Source of the DNA: Candidatus Melainabacteria bacterium
GTDB lineage: Bacteria > Cyanobacteriota > Vampirovibrionia > Obscuribacterales > Obscuribacteraceae
NCBI GenBank assembly: GCA_003153555.1
Contig: PLZS01000107.1
Coordinates: 1-47,471, forward strand
DNA: 47,471 nucleotides
Reading direction: 5' to 3'
This document shows positions 25,772-34,495 of the stretch, in pieces; positions within the stretch are counted from its first letter, which is position 1; the number at the start of each line of letters is the position of its first letter. The translations under genes and the position numbers were made by a program. Below the pieces are notes generated by a model. It ran no database searches. It was given only the letters and a program-made list of their open reading frames with translations, and had not been told where the DNA came from.

Positions 25772-26446
25772 GTGGCAAAAATACTTTTGGTTGAAGATGA
25801 TCAAGGGCTGTGCCGAATGATTCGGGACTGGCTGACGATGGAAAAGCACAACCTGGAGATCATTTCTGACGGCAAAGAGGCTCTAGAGAGGCTGAAGTAC
25901 TATCAATTCGATCTGGTCATTTTAGATTGGGAATTGCCGGGCATGCACGGTCCGGAAATCCTCAAAGAATTCAGGGACGCCGGCAAGACCACGCCGGTGA
26001 TTATGCTTACCGGCAAAAGCACAATTGAAAATAAAGAAGCGGGCTTTGGCGCCGGTGCGGATGATTATCTAACCAAGCCATTCGCGATGAAAGAACTTTC
26101 GGTGCGCTTGCGCGCCTTGCTGAGAAGACCCGGATCATTTACCGGTAATGTGATTACCATGGGAAACTTCGTTCTAGATCAGGCGAATTTCAAGCTAACT
26201 AAAAACGGTTCTGAAGTGAAGCTCTTGCCACGCGAATTCGCGCTGATGGAATTTTTCATGCGCCATCCGAAACAAGTATTCAGCGCCGACGCTCTTCTAA
26301 ATCGTGTCTGGGCATCTGATTCGGACTCAAGCAGCGACGCCTTAACGACCTGCATCAAAAGACTGCGGAAAAAATTGGACGATGAAGGGAAGCCATCAAT
26401 TATTACAACGGTTCATGGCGTCGGTTATAAATTAGATGTCGGCTGA
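25772..26446 (+). CDS. OmpR/PhoB-family response regulator
   Basis: The receiver domain has VEDD (acidic pocket), phospho-acceptor Asp52 in LVILDWELPG, LTGKS (switch Thr) and YLTKPF (Lys about 102). The C-terminal winged helix has the OmpR features LLPREFALMEFFMRHPKQVFS and TTVHGVGYKLDVG. It is the likely partner of the upstream histidine kinase. I prefer the GTG at 25772 (GGTGGG upstream, first residues directly forming strand 1, 224 residues); a TTG at 25727 behind GGAGAAAGAG would add 15 residues. Its 3' end overlaps the convergent RHS-like gene by 15 bases. Confidence 0.92.
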   Translation: MAKILLVEDDQGLCRMIRDWLTMEKHNLEIISDGKEALERLKYYQFDLVILDWELPGMHGPEILKEFRDAGKTTPVIMLTGKSTIENKEAGFGAGADDYLTKPFAMKELSVRLRALLRRPGSFTGNVITMGNFVLDQANFKLTKNGSEVKLLPREFALMEFFMRHPKQVFSADALLNRVWASDSDSSSDALTTCIKRLRKKLDDEGKPSIITTVHGVGYKLDVG

Positions 26447-27934
26447 AATTTGAACGGGCGCGCCACTTACTGAATTTCGGCGAATAGCAAATGTGAACGC
26501 ACCGCTGTCGCTAATGCGACCAATCGGCTGACCCGTTTTTACCTTATCGCCCGTGACAACGTTCGCCATTTCCAGTCCAGCATAAAGTTGATAGCGGATC
26601 GCACTTTGAGCTTTGTCGTAACATTGAACCACAACGACTTCCTTTCCCAAATTTAGTTGTTGATAATTTCCGATCAAAGCCAAATCTTTCTCACTCAAAC
26701 AGATTACGGCGTGCTTTCTCTGATCATTTGCCTCTGGCTGGCGGGTCGAGTAAACGACCACGCCATCTTGAAATGCAGCAACCGGAGCCCCGCTATCAAA
26801 CTTGATCGATGCATAAGCATCCGCACCATTTTGAACAGGCGAGCACTCGCCGCGTTCAAGTGACAATTTGCAGTCAGTAGTGACACCATTTTTCAGTATG
26901 AATCTTGGTCTGCCGACTAATGGCGGCTCCTGGAATTGTTGCCCATCTGCAAATTGACGAGTCTTACGTCCCTCAACATCAGTAATCGTGCGAATTCCAG
27001 CATATTCTTCGACTGCGTAGCCGTTGCAATATCTGATCGTTTGTTTACCTGAAAATTCAGTATAAGTGTAGGCACCATTAGCGTTAACTACAACAGAACC
27101 GTACCAGTATCGGCCAGTTTCCTCGTTGCACCAAATCTGATCGCCAATATTATTCCAGGCACCGCGCTCGTTCAAAACTCGCTGTGGTTGCCCTTCCGCA
27201 CTATAATTCTGAAACTCGAATTTGCGTCCATCTGCGTCATGCATAACCGTCAACCTTCCTGCTGCGTCGTATCCGAGAAGGGAATTGTTCAAAAGATTTC
27301 TAAGTGCTGATCGCCCATCGATAAATTTGTACGAAATGGTGTGCGCAACTGTATCTTCAACAGATATGTTGCCTTGCGCATCTTCTTTGGTGCGGGAGTA
27401 AACTTCACCACTAGCAAGTTTCTCAACCGTCTTGGTTCCGCATGGTGAAAACAGTGTGCGCTCGGTAGCATTGTTCAAAGCACAACCGTTCTTACCGATA
27501 GTGATGCTGCCATTCCAGGCGTAATTGGACGCACTGTTTGTCCAACTGTTCAGATAACGTCCCTCTCGGGTACGTGCTCTGAACCAGTCACCTTGCTCAT
27601 TTGCCAGTGCGTTCAATTCACCTGTAACCGTGTCGTAAGCAAAACCAAAGCGTCGACCCGCAGCATCTTTAAATATGCTGATTCGATTGTTTTGATCGAT
27701 GGTCAGTTCGCTGCCGTTCTCTCCTGCGACGGTTACCGGTTCAAGAATCTTCCTAGTCGTGTCAGCGGCAACCTGAGCTTCGCCCGCTACGCGTCCTTGG
27801 GAAGTCCATTGTGAGCTTTCGAACTTGTGCTTAGTGCCGACTCTCTCTGTCGAATCAACGCCATTGAATGGATCGTCACATGTGAGGAAAGCCAATTCGT
27901 TATGGTATGTGCTTCGTTGATCTAGTACAGACAT
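26432..27934 (-). CDS. RHS/YD-repeat-like protein with degenerate M23 (LytM) C-terminal domain
   Basis: The 500-residue protein contains weak YD-repeat-like units (for example LTIDQNNRISIFKDAAGRRF, YDAAGRLTVMHDADGRKFEF and ITDVEGRKTRQFADGQQF), which build beta-rich shells in RHS proteins. The last 110 residues resemble an M23 peptidase/LysM-adjacent fold: VVVVQCYDKA, a helix, then VVTGDKVKTGQPIGRISDSG and FTFAIRRN. In active M23 enzymes the final strand carries HxH; here it is FTF, so the zinc site is lost and the domain is probably binding-only. There is no signal peptide. ATG 27934 has GGAGG upstream; a longer frame from 27979 lacks one. Function unknown; a surface or effector-like role is a guess. 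Confidence 0.68.
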   Translation of the reverse strand: MSVLDQRSTYHNELAFLTCDDPFNGVDSTERVGTKHKFESSQWTSQGRVAGEAQVAADTTRKILEPVTVAGENGSELTIDQNNRISIFKDAAGRRFGFAYDTVTGELNALANEQGDWFRARTREGRYLNSWTNSASNYAWNGSITIGKNGCALNNATERTLFSPCGTKTVEKLASGEVYSRTKEDAQGNISVEDTVAHTISYKFIDGRSALRNLLNNSLLGYDAAGRLTVMHDADGRKFEFQNYSAEGQPQRVLNERGAWNNIGDQIWCNEETGRYWYGSVVVNANGAYTYTEFSGKQTIRYCNGYAVEEYAGIRTITDVEGRKTRQFADGQQFQEPPLVGRPRFILKNGVTTDCKLSLERGECSPVQNGADAYASIKFDSGAPVAAFQDGVVVYSTRQPEANDQRKHAVICLSEKDLALIGNYQQLNLGKEVVVVQCYDKAQSAIRYQLYAGLEMANVVTGDKVKTGQPIGRISDSGAFTFAIRRNSVSGAPVQISADI

Positions 27935-28132
27935 CGTCCCGCCTCCGCCTCTTTCGCTGGGTGCTGTCTTGCACCTCATGTCATCAGCTTAGGAAATAAG
28001 TTTGGCGAAGTTTTGGCACGAACAAAGCCAAACATTAAATCGAAAGGGACGATTTGCGGAAGTCTTGACGGAGGCGAAGCTGGCGCCCGAAGAATGGGCG
28101 GCTGACGCTTCAGATAAATATTGAACGACAAA

Positions 28133-28156
28133 GGCGGGCGCCAGAATACGCCCGCC
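28133..28156 (-). terminator. Rho-independent-like terminator of the TerB-like gene
   Basis: On the minus strand, a perfect GGCGGGCG stem (28156-28149) pairs with CGCCCGCC (28140-28133) across an 8-base loop and is followed by TTTG. It lies about 33 bases after the stop of the gene at 28189-28416. The T-run is short. Confidence 0.6.
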
Positions 28157-28188
28157 GTGAGGCGGTAATCTGATTCTGAATCGACTGA

Positions 28189-28416
28189 CTAGTCTTTCAG
28201 GTGCGACCGCAGAAGCACGCCAGACAAGAGTTCGAAAGCTTCATCATCGAAATGATTTGAATGAAGAGCCTTTTCAAGAAAATTCTTTTCACTCTCAGAA
28301 ACCTTGCCGTCAGCCATAATCAGCTCACGAATCACTTTTGCCTCATATTTGGACACTTTTTGGTCGTCCTGAAGCGCTTCTTTCAGAGCTTCTTCCAATG
28401 TCAACTTAAAAGCCAC
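28189..28416 (-). CDS. Small TerB-like helical protein
   Basis: The 75-residue acidic helical protein contains EAKVIRELIMADGKVSESEKNFLEKAL, the pattern of TerB-like (tellurite-resistance-type) domains, which have an acidic metal-binding surface and often sense stress at membranes. Full TerB proteins are about 140 residues; this is a short single-repeat version. The start is GTG with GGAGG nine bases upstream. It is divergent from the rhodanese gene, with whose promoter it shares a 75-base control region. Confidence 0.65.
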   Translation of the reverse strand: MAFKLTLEEALKEALQDDQKVSKYEAKVIRELIMADGKVSESEKNFLEKALHSNHFDDEAFELLSGVLLRSHLKD

Positions 28417-28431
28417 TTTCGTTTGCCTCCT

Positions 28432-28461
28432 TTGGCAGACCCGATGAACGGAGATTATACT
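28432..28461 (+). promoter_or_regulatory. Candidate sigma-70-type promoter of the rhodanese gene
   Basis: TTGGCA (28432-28437) and TATACT (28456-28461) are separated by 18 bases and lie about 30 bases before the ATG at 28493, whose ribosome site is AAGGGG. Confidence 0.5.
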
Positions 28462-28492
28462 TAACTATTGGATGATTTAAAAAGGGGTCGCT

Positions 28493-28831
28493 ATGGCAGC
28501 GCAGCGTTCAAGAACCGAGATAACCCCGACAGAGCTGAAAAACAGGCTCGACGCTGGAGAAAAAATAGTCCTTCTTGATATTCGGGAACCTCACGAATTG
28601 GCAATATGCACGCTTGTCAATACCGCGCACATCCCTATGGGCGATCTAATGGAGCGGTTGTCGGAGCTCGAAAAATATAGAAGTCAGGATATCGTCGTCT
28701 ATTGTCGTTCCGGAAGACGAAGCGACAGTTGCGCCGAATTTTTGCGAGACCAGGGTTACGCAGGATTGAATTTGACCGGAGGCATTTTAGCTTGGTCAGA
28801 CGAGATCGATTCATCCATTCAAAAATATTAG
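28493..28831 (+). CDS. Single-domain rhodanese-like sulfurtransferase
   Basis: The 112-residue protein is one rhodanese domain: DIREPHELAICTLVNTAHIPMGDL (CH2A region), and the active-site loop VYCRSGRRSDSCA with the persulfide-forming Cys, then GILAWSDEID. It transfers sulfane sulfur to thiols or other acceptors. A strong AAGGGG precedes the ATG. The neighbouring small membrane protein begins 19 bases downstream with its own GGAGG, so the two are probably one transcript. Confidence 0.9.
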   Translation: MAAQRSRTEITPTELKNRLDAGEKIVLLDIREPHELAICTLVNTAHIPMGDLMERLSELEKYRSQDIVVYCRSGRRSDSCAEFLRDQGYAGLNLTGGILAWSDEIDSSIQKY

Positions 28832-28850
28832 TTAGAATCGGAGGTGTTTT

Positions 28851-28994
28851 GTGACAGGCACTATTGGTGGTGACGACGAAACTGCCAAAAAGAAGAAGTT
28901 CATGATTTTGGTGATCGTGATGAGCATTTGCACACTCATCTTCTTGGTAATGATGGTCTTGCTTTTTTACACGCTGAGCAATGCGACAGGTTGA
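28851..28994 (+). CDS. 47-residue single-span membrane protein
   Basis: A GTG at 28851, six bases after GGAGG, opens a 47-codon frame: a short acidic start (MTGTIGGDDETA), a KKKK cluster, a hydrophobic helix of about 20-25 residues (FMILVIVMSICTLIFLVMM...) and a short tail ending NATG. The N-terminal positive cluster predicts the N-terminus inside. I do not recognise a family. It may assist the rhodanese or membrane stress function, but that is only proximity. Confidence 0.65.
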   Translation: MTGTIGGDDETAKKKKFMILVIVMSICTLIFLVMMVLLFYTLSNATG

Positions 28995-29047
28995 GCTTAC
29001 GATGGTGGCACACTTCTACTTCACTTAATCAGAGAATTACTCTCATC

Positions 29048-29974
29048 ATGCACGCAAAGCATATTCACTTTAATACACCTTTGATTTTGGGACGTTTAGC
29101 GCTCGTGCTTCTGCTCATGTCCATGGTATTACCTGTGATGGCAGAGGACAAGCTTTATCGCATCTCCAACGAAACGACGTACTCGAACCTCCTGGGCGTG
29201 ATGACCATGCCGACGCTGGTTATTATCAATAACGCGCGCCACCCGGGAATCTACGTAACGACAACGCCCAAATTAGAATTGGGTCAAAACATGAAGCTCG
29301 CACCAGGAACCGTGCTTCTGACACTAGATGGTTATTCGATCACCAGCAGCAAGATGGCCGATGGATGGCTTGGACATCGTTCCAACAAACCGCTTACCTT
29401 TACTTACGCCGTGGCGGTCGATGGCAAGCCTAAAATATTCTCCGGACAAGTACAACCCTCGTCTTCTAAAATCCAGCCCTCCTCATCTAGCGCATCGCCA
29501 GCAGGCCCAAGTGGCCGGCCTGCTGGGCCGCCGAGATCGGTTGCGTCACAAGAAGCTGATTTGGCGTTCTATTGCCTGTCAATTATCAATGCCAGCCGCA
29601 CCAGTAACGGACTTGGCCCACTGCGGGATGATGGAACTCTTGCTAAGTTTGCCACTGACTATTCCAACTACATGGCCAAGAACGCCAAGGAATACGAAGT
29701 GACAAATTCACGAAACCCTCACATGGATTTGAACGGGCGGTCGCAATTGGAACGCGCACAAGAGGCTGGTGTCACTAATTTCTTGAATGAAAACATCGGC
29801 CGAGCCTCTCGTGGACTCTTTACCGATCAGCAAACTCTCTCAATGCTTCACAGGGAATTTATGGAATCAGCAGGACATCGAGTGTACATTTTGGATCCTG
29901 AAGCGCATTTTGTCGGCATCGGCATAGCTCGACTACCATCGCGTTTCTACCTAACCGAAGCATTTGGTAAATGA
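29048..29974 (+). CDS. Exported CAP/SCP-domain protein with a PDZ-like N-terminal region
   Basis: The 308-residue protein begins with a signal peptide (hydrophobic stretch ending VLPVMA). Residues about 30-115 look PDZ-like (PGTVLLTLDGYSITSSKMADGW), followed by a low-complexity Ser/Pro/Gly linker. The C-terminal 140 residues form a CAP (cysteine-rich secretory/antigen 5/PR-1) domain: FYCLSIINASRTSNGLGPL, HMDLNGRSQLERAQEAGV, NENIGRAS, HREFMESAGHRVYILDPE and FVGIGIA. CAP proteins of bacteria are exported and bind sterols, lipids or proteins; the exact role is unknown. ATG 29048 is chosen because the signal peptide starts there; an upstream frame extension overlaps the small membrane protein. 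Confidence 0.82.
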   Translation: MHAKHIHFNTPLILGRLALVLLLMSMVLPVMAEDKLYRISNETTYSNLLGVMTMPTLVIINNARHPGIYVTTTPKLELGQNMKLAPGTVLLTLDGYSITSSKMADGWLGHRSNKPLTFTYAVAVDGKPKIFSGQVQPSSSKIQPSSSSASPAGPSGRPAGPPRSVASQEADLAFYCLSIINASRTSNGLGPLRDDGTLAKFATDYSNYMAKNAKEYEVTNSRNPHMDLNGRSQLERAQEAGVTNFLNENIGRASRGLFTDQQTLSMLHREFMESAGHRVYILDPEAHFVGIGIARLPSRFYLTEAFGK

Positions 29975-29993
29975 AGATCGATCTTGACGACTA

Positions 29994-31436
29994 CTAATTG
30001 TTAGCAGACCTCGCCAATATCTGCTTGCAGCTTTCTTCTAATTGAGCCGCTTCGCTATCACGCTTTTCAAACCGAAGCAGTTGAGTCAAATTGCCAACGG
30101 TGCTGCGCAATTTACTTTGGTCCTGGCTGTTGCGATGAATAGCTAGAGCGAGATTGAAATATTGCTCAGCTTTGCGCACTTCATTTCTGTTTGCAAGTTC
30201 GATACCGTAGTTATCGTATGCGGTGCCAAGATCGTCGAGCAAGGCTAAGTCATTGGGCGCAGCAGCAACTGCTTTCTCAAGATAGCCGATTGCTTCTGTA
30301 TTGGTAGCAAATGTTCTGCCAACGTAATAAGGTTGCGGTTTGCCGGCCTCAGCTGGTTGTGGTTGTTGTTCTAGACTGGCGGCATGAAACTGCTCGTGTC
30401 GAGCAATTGATTCATTACTCCGCGTTTGCAGCACCATTGAATAAAGTTTCGCAAGCGTGTTGACATCACGTTGTGTGAGATGAGGCTCTTCAACTTTCTG
30501 TCCACTCGCAGTAAAGAACATGATGTCGTCTGGATTATCGCTGTGACCTAACAATCCTAAAGTATGACCAATCTCGTGCAGGCAGACTTCGTGCAAAACC
30601 AGCTCGCTAACCGGTTTTGAATCGTGTCTGTCTCTGGTTAGAATATACAGCTTTGAATGAACTATGTAGCCATCACCGTTTAGAAGCGGTTCAGCCATCC
30701 CTGCCTCCAGTCCTTTATTCTGCGGAAAATCACGCGGATCATCAATCCAAATGCACTCGATATTTGCATCGGCGAGAGTATCCACCTTGGTAAAAGTAAT
30801 GTGTTGATCTGTTGCTTTAGTCCATTCTGCAAAAGAATTATTCAAAACAATCTGCAGATCGGGGCGATAACCGCGAACACCATGACCATCGTTGATGAAC
30901 ACACGAAGCGGCACGTTATCGAGATTCCAACCGTAGAAATTCTTGCCCTCAGTCGCTAATCCAAAATAACTATCGACGCCATCAGGACCAACCTTTTGCC
31001 AAATCTCGTTTTTCTTGGTTAGTTGTTCATTCAACTTTTGCATGATCAACATAGTTTCTTTTCGATGAGAACTATGTGGAAAATTTGTCAGAAATTGGTT
31101 GCCCACTGCGATGCCTTCTTCAAGCTGCCCTGAGACCATGCACGCACCGACCAGAGTTGACCAAGCCAGATCAAAACTGGGATCAACTTTAATCGCCTGC
31201 TCGAATTTCATGCGGGATTCTTGCAGTCTGTTTTGATCCGAGAGTTGTATCCCTTCGTTGTATATATGACTTGCCACCATGCGCGGAGTTTGCTGCATGG
31301 GTTGCCTTTGCCCGGACGAGAATCGAACTCCCGGCAACGAAGGGATCGGGATGCCCCAGCCAGCGTGAGCAGCCCCACAAGACAGCGCCAAAGCGCCAAT
31401 CACCGCACCAATACGTGACAAGCCCCGACTCTTCAT
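29994..31436 (-). CDS. Exported matrixin-type zinc metallopeptidase flanked by TPRs
   Basis: The 480-residue protein has an N-terminal signal peptide (IGAVIGALALSCGAAHA) and two TPR motifs (about 50-125), then a metzincin catalytic domain with HEIGHTLGLLGHS (about residue 287, three zinc-binding His and a catalytic Glu) and a Met-turn DDIMFF, as in matrixins. A C-terminal TPR region (about 395-470) follows. It should cleave proteins outside the cytoplasm, possibly with TPRs selecting the substrate. GAGGGTATGGG precedes the ATG. It ends 19 bases from the convergent CAP-domain gene. Confidence 0.88.
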   Translation of the reverse strand: MKSRGLSRIGAVIGALALSCGAAHAGWGIPIPSLPGVRFSSGQRQPMQQTPRMVASHIYNEGIQLSDQNRLQESRMKFEQAIKVDPSFDLAWSTLVGACMVSGQLEEGIAVGNQFLTNFPHSSHRKETMLIMQKLNEQLTKKNEIWQKVGPDGVDSYFGLATEGKNFYGWNLDNVPLRVFINDGHGVRGYRPDLQIVLNNSFAEWTKATDQHITFTKVDTLADANIECIWIDDPRDFPQNKGLEAGMAEPLLNGDGYIVHSKLYILTRDRHDSKPVSELVLHEVCLHEIGHTLGLLGHSDNPDDIMFFTASGQKVEEPHLTQRDVNTLAKLYSMVLQTRSNESIARHEQFHAASLEQQPQPAEAGKPQPYYVGRTFATNTEAIGYLEKAVAAAPNDLALLDDLGTAYDNYGIELANRNEVRKAEQYFNLALAIHRNSQDQSKLRSTVGNLTQLLRFEKRDSEAAQLEESCKQILARSANN

Positions 31437-31599
31437 CCCATACCCTCAATCAGTCTGATAGTTACATGCCCAGTTTGAGGGGGAGTCGTGATTAATTGGT
31501 GACCAGATCAACCAGCAAAGAAGTCCTACTGGTTAGAACTTGTGCTCCATCTTACGTGCCCTGTATAGTCAACACGCCAGGATGTCGAATTCGATTAAA

Positions 31600-33159
31600 C
31601 TACTTTGGATTATTGACTTCTTGATAGGACAAAGCACTGAATGGAATTGTCGAGCTAGCATACTGTGTAGGATCGTACGTCAGATTACTCGCGCTGGTGT
31701 ACCCAGTTCGATTCTGATTTGTTAAATATGTGGCATTGGCCAAATTAGAATCAAATTTCAAAGCGGCGTTTTGAACGAAGACAGTGTTGCCAATTATTGA
31801 ACCAAAAACATTCATACTCTGGGAGGAACCTATCGTTACGTTGGCACCCGGAGCGTAGATTACTCCATTAAAACTGGCTCCACTTATATTGACGGCATTA
31901 CTACCACCATAATAAATCTGCAAATTAGCGGGGACGTTGGTGGCATTCTGTATGCCATTTCCAGATACCGTAATTGGTATATCTGATTTTGCACTGACAA
32001 ACAAACGAACTGGTTGATTCAAGCTCGAACTCATGGATATTCCTGACGCCCCAGACACGTTTAAGGAGTTTACTGTATAGTCCCCCGGAGGCAGCGCAAG
32101 CGTACCGCCAGAAGCGAAAGCAGCCAACGAGGAAGTAGACGGTGGGAACACTGCATTGTTTTGAAAGAGAATTTTGGCACCATTCTGAAGATTGAGATCA
32201 CCAAGCGAATTTGCTGTGGACGGAGCTTCAGGAGTTGCTGGCAATTTGTTAGGAGCTGTATTCGTAGGCGGCGTTGGTATAGGATTGGAGCTATTTCCCG
32301 GGCCCTCACCCAACACATTAGTCCCGGCTTGAAAGCCGGAATACTTTCCGTTAACGATGAGCTGATCATGAATGACAGATTGATTACCCGTAGCTACGTT
32401 CATTGACTGAGAAGTGGGATCTGTGGCCGAACTCACAGTGACACTTCCATCAATATCAGTTCCCCGAAAAAATCCAGCAGTTCCATTACTTCCGACATCA
32501 CCCTCCAATGAGTTGGTACCTTTAACCGTCGAAGAGCGCACGATCAACTTTTGAGCAGCAAACACTGCATAGTTGAATACAGGCAAAGAGGGACTATTGT
32601 TTGTGCTTGTTAGAAAACTAGTTTTCGGCAATAAAGGATCGCGTGGAGGAATCGTTCTCCGTAAAACCCCTCGCGCTAAAACTTGTGGTGGTTGGGTTAT
32701 GTCAAAAAACGCAAGCGCTTCTGTCACCCGCCATGGATTAGAGGTGTAAAAACTCGAGGACGCAATCGGATTCGGTGGACTGAAGTCATAGGCGGAATTG
32801 TAGAGAAAATCGCCCTTAATTGGTGCCTGGTTTTTAACAGTTATTTGTACGGTCGGTTGGCCAAGGACTGTTGTTTTTTTATCCGGACCACCAAATACTG
32901 TTTCATCGTATAGAGAAGGCTGATTTGTCTGCAAAGAATTGTTCAAATCAGAAACAACGGTGTTGATACCCGATTCAGCCGCATTCCGTAATTGTGTATA
33001 TGGAATGTTCTGCGAAGCTTTTTGATAGAGCGGAAGAATTGACGCCGTTAACGCAAAAAGCATCATCGTTGAAATCAATCCTAAAGACAATACTGTCACT
33101 AGGGAAAAGCCTTTGGTCTTTCTAGCTCTAGAAATGATTGACTCACAAGAAATAAGCAT
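31600..33159 (-). CDS. Type IV pilus minor pilin, PilX-like N-terminus with a large beta-rich C-terminal domain
   Basis: The 519-residue protein begins with a class III signal: KTKG at the cleavage site then FSLVTVLSLGLISTMMLFALT, a prepilin helix. Position +5 is Thr rather than the usual Glu, as seen in tip-type minor pilins (GspK/PilX-like). The C-terminal part (about 370-475) is a beta-helix-like DUF7305-type region with VPANLQIYYGGSNAVNISG and FNGVIYAPGANVTIG. It probably sits at the pilus or pseudopilus tip. ATG 33159 shares TGATG with the previous stop and has AGGA upstream; it is the last gene of a pilin operon. Confidence 0.8.
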   Translation of the reverse strand: MLISCESIISRARKTKGFSLVTVLSLGLISTMMLFALTASILPLYQKASQNIPYTQLRNAAESGINTVVSDLNNSLQTNQPSLYDETVFGGPDKKTTVLGQPTVQITVKNQAPIKGDFLYNSAYDFSPPNPIASSSFYTSNPWRVTEALAFFDITQPPQVLARGVLRRTIPPRDPLLPKTSFLTSTNNSPSLPVFNYAVFAAQKLIVRSSTVKGTNSLEGDVGSNGTAGFFRGTDIDGSVTVSSATDPTSQSMNVATGNQSVIHDQLIVNGKYSGFQAGTNVLGEGPGNSSNPIPTPPTNTAPNKLPATPEAPSTANSLGDLNLQNGAKILFQNNAVFPPSTSSLAAFASGGTLALPPGDYTVNSLNVSGASGISMSSSLNQPVRLFVSAKSDIPITVSGNGIQNATNVPANLQIYYGGSNAVNISGASFNGVIYAPGANVTIGSSQSMNVFGSIIGNTVFVQNAALKFDSNLANATYLTNQNRTGYTSASNLTYDPTQYASSTIPFSALSYQEVNNPK

Positions 33160-33875
33160 CAAAGTCGTCCTAAGTTACGGTTGTGCAAGAAAACTTCAGT
33201 TCGAAAAGAAAGAGAATCAGGAGAGGTATTTGCTGCAGCTACTCTCCGCAGCTCGATGTTTGAAACTAGTCCGCGCACGTTCACGCTATTAAGTTGTGAT
33301 ACAGAGTCTTCCAACACCCCTGCGGCATCTCCCTTAACAACATATTGAAAAATTTTTGGATTTGCTCCCAGTGAATCCTTCGGACCTATCAATCCGGCTA
33401 GTACAACAGCTCCGGGAGCAGGTATAGAGGTCCTCCCGTCTTCCGGATGCCAAGGCATCGTAGGACCGAGCTGCACACTGCGCAGGATCTGGTACTCAGT
33501 TGGAACTGACCCATCAGTCGGAACAACTTGTTGAACAGAATAAGTCAGCACGTCTGTTCCATTGAGCGGATATCCCAGATATGCAGACGTGCCAATTCTA
33601 TTTGTCTGAAAAACCGGCAGCTTTAAAATCAATGTTGAATTGTTAGACCCTAACTCAATCGACTGTGCCATACGCACTTCTTTCGATAGACGATCCAAGA
33701 ACTGTTGAGCCGCAATCACGTTATCAGTCTTGTTAAAGAGTTTGTATATCCACCACGAGTTGACCCATAAAAGCGACATCAGCCCAACGCTCACAATGGA
33801 AATAATTGCAATAGTGACGACCATTTCGATCATCGACATGCCTGCACCATTTCTATATGTCAGGTGATGCTTCAT
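33159..33875 (-). CDS. Prepilin-type minor pilin, PilW/GspJ-like
   Basis: The 238-residue protein starts with a class III prepilin signal: G12 before MSMIEMVVTIAIISIVSVGL, with Glu at +5. The helix is followed by SLLWVNSWWIYK and a beta-rich domain that suits a PilW/GspJ-type minor pilin. PilD-type peptidase should cut after Gly12 and methylate the new N-terminus. Its ATG overlaps the previous stop (ATGA). Confidence 0.82.
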   Translation of the reverse strand: MKHHLTYRNGAGMSMIEMVVTIAIISIVSVGLMSLLWVNSWWIYKLFNKTDNVIAAQQFLDRLSKEVRMAQSIELGSNNSTLILKLPVFQTNRIGTSAYLGYPLNGTDVLTYSVQQVVPTDGSVPTEYQILRSVQLGPTMPWHPEDGRTSIPAPGAVVLAGLIGPKDSLGANPKIFQYVVKGDAAGVLEDSVSQLNSVNVRGLVSNIELRRVAAANTSPDSLSFRTEVFLHNRNLGRL

Positions 33876-34399
33876 TCTTCTTGCGTTCCGTGCTGGGTTA
33901 ATAAGGTACTAACTACATAATCATGTGGGGCTACAACGGAACTAACAGTGACCGTTGCCCATTCGCAAGAGGGGAAAGGTCCTGCCGTAAAAGTCACTTG
34001 AGCAGTCATAGGAAAACGATTTGCCAACGTCGCGCTAGACCACAAATAGTTTGATGGCGTCACGTCAGTCATTAGAGGACGTACCTGAAAGGAATACGTT
34101 GGAGTCACCTGGGCATCATCAGAATAGATGGGTATTGAGATTGAAGTTCCTGGATTCGGAGTTGGAAGTTCACCATAGGGTGTCGCATGAAGTCGCTCAG
34201 TTATTTCTTGAGCAACAGCCGCACACATAACACGGCCGTGAGCGCCAAAAGAAGCTTGTTTTGTTTGACTTAGGCTTTGACAGAGCGATACGGCCAACAT
34301 TCCCGCAACAATTATCGAGACCATCAATTCAATCAACATTGAGCCGTTATCGTTGCGGGCGGCGTCTTGATGTATTAACTTGACGTATCTGACTCGCAT
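33872..34399 (-). CDS. Prepilin-type minor pilin, PilV/GspI-like
   Basis: From ATG 34399 the 175-residue product has a prepilin site DNG19/SMLIELMVSIIVAGMLAV with Glu at +5. A longer reading to 34486 would add an unlikely Arg/His/Cys-rich leader. The C-terminal domain is short and beta-rich with a few helices. Together with the two downstream genes it forms a minor-pilin set for type IV pilus or type II secretion-like assembly. Confidence 0.8.
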   Translation of the reverse strand: MRVRYVKLIHQDAARNDNGSMLIELMVSIIVAGMLAVSLCQSLSQTKQASFGAHGRVMCAAVAQEITERLHATPYGELPTPNPGTSISIPIYSDDAQVTPTYSFQVRPLMTDVTPSNYLWSSATLANRFPMTAQVTFTAGPFPSCEWATVTVSSVVAPHDYVVSTLLTQHGTQEE

Positions 34400-34495
34400 T
34401 TTTAAGACACTCGGCACACTATGATCATGCCCCCTGGCACCCACGCGGCACCGGAGCGGTGATGGAAGACATCTATATACTGGCAAAATTAATGA

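Noticed and set aside
31310..31350. tRNA T-arm-like sequence (GGAGTTCGATTCTCG on the minus strand)
   Set aside because: It lies inside the signal-proximal coding sequence of the matrixin protein (PSLPGVRFSSGQ), pairs poorly as a T-stem, and no D-arm, anticodon arm or acceptor stem can be built around it.
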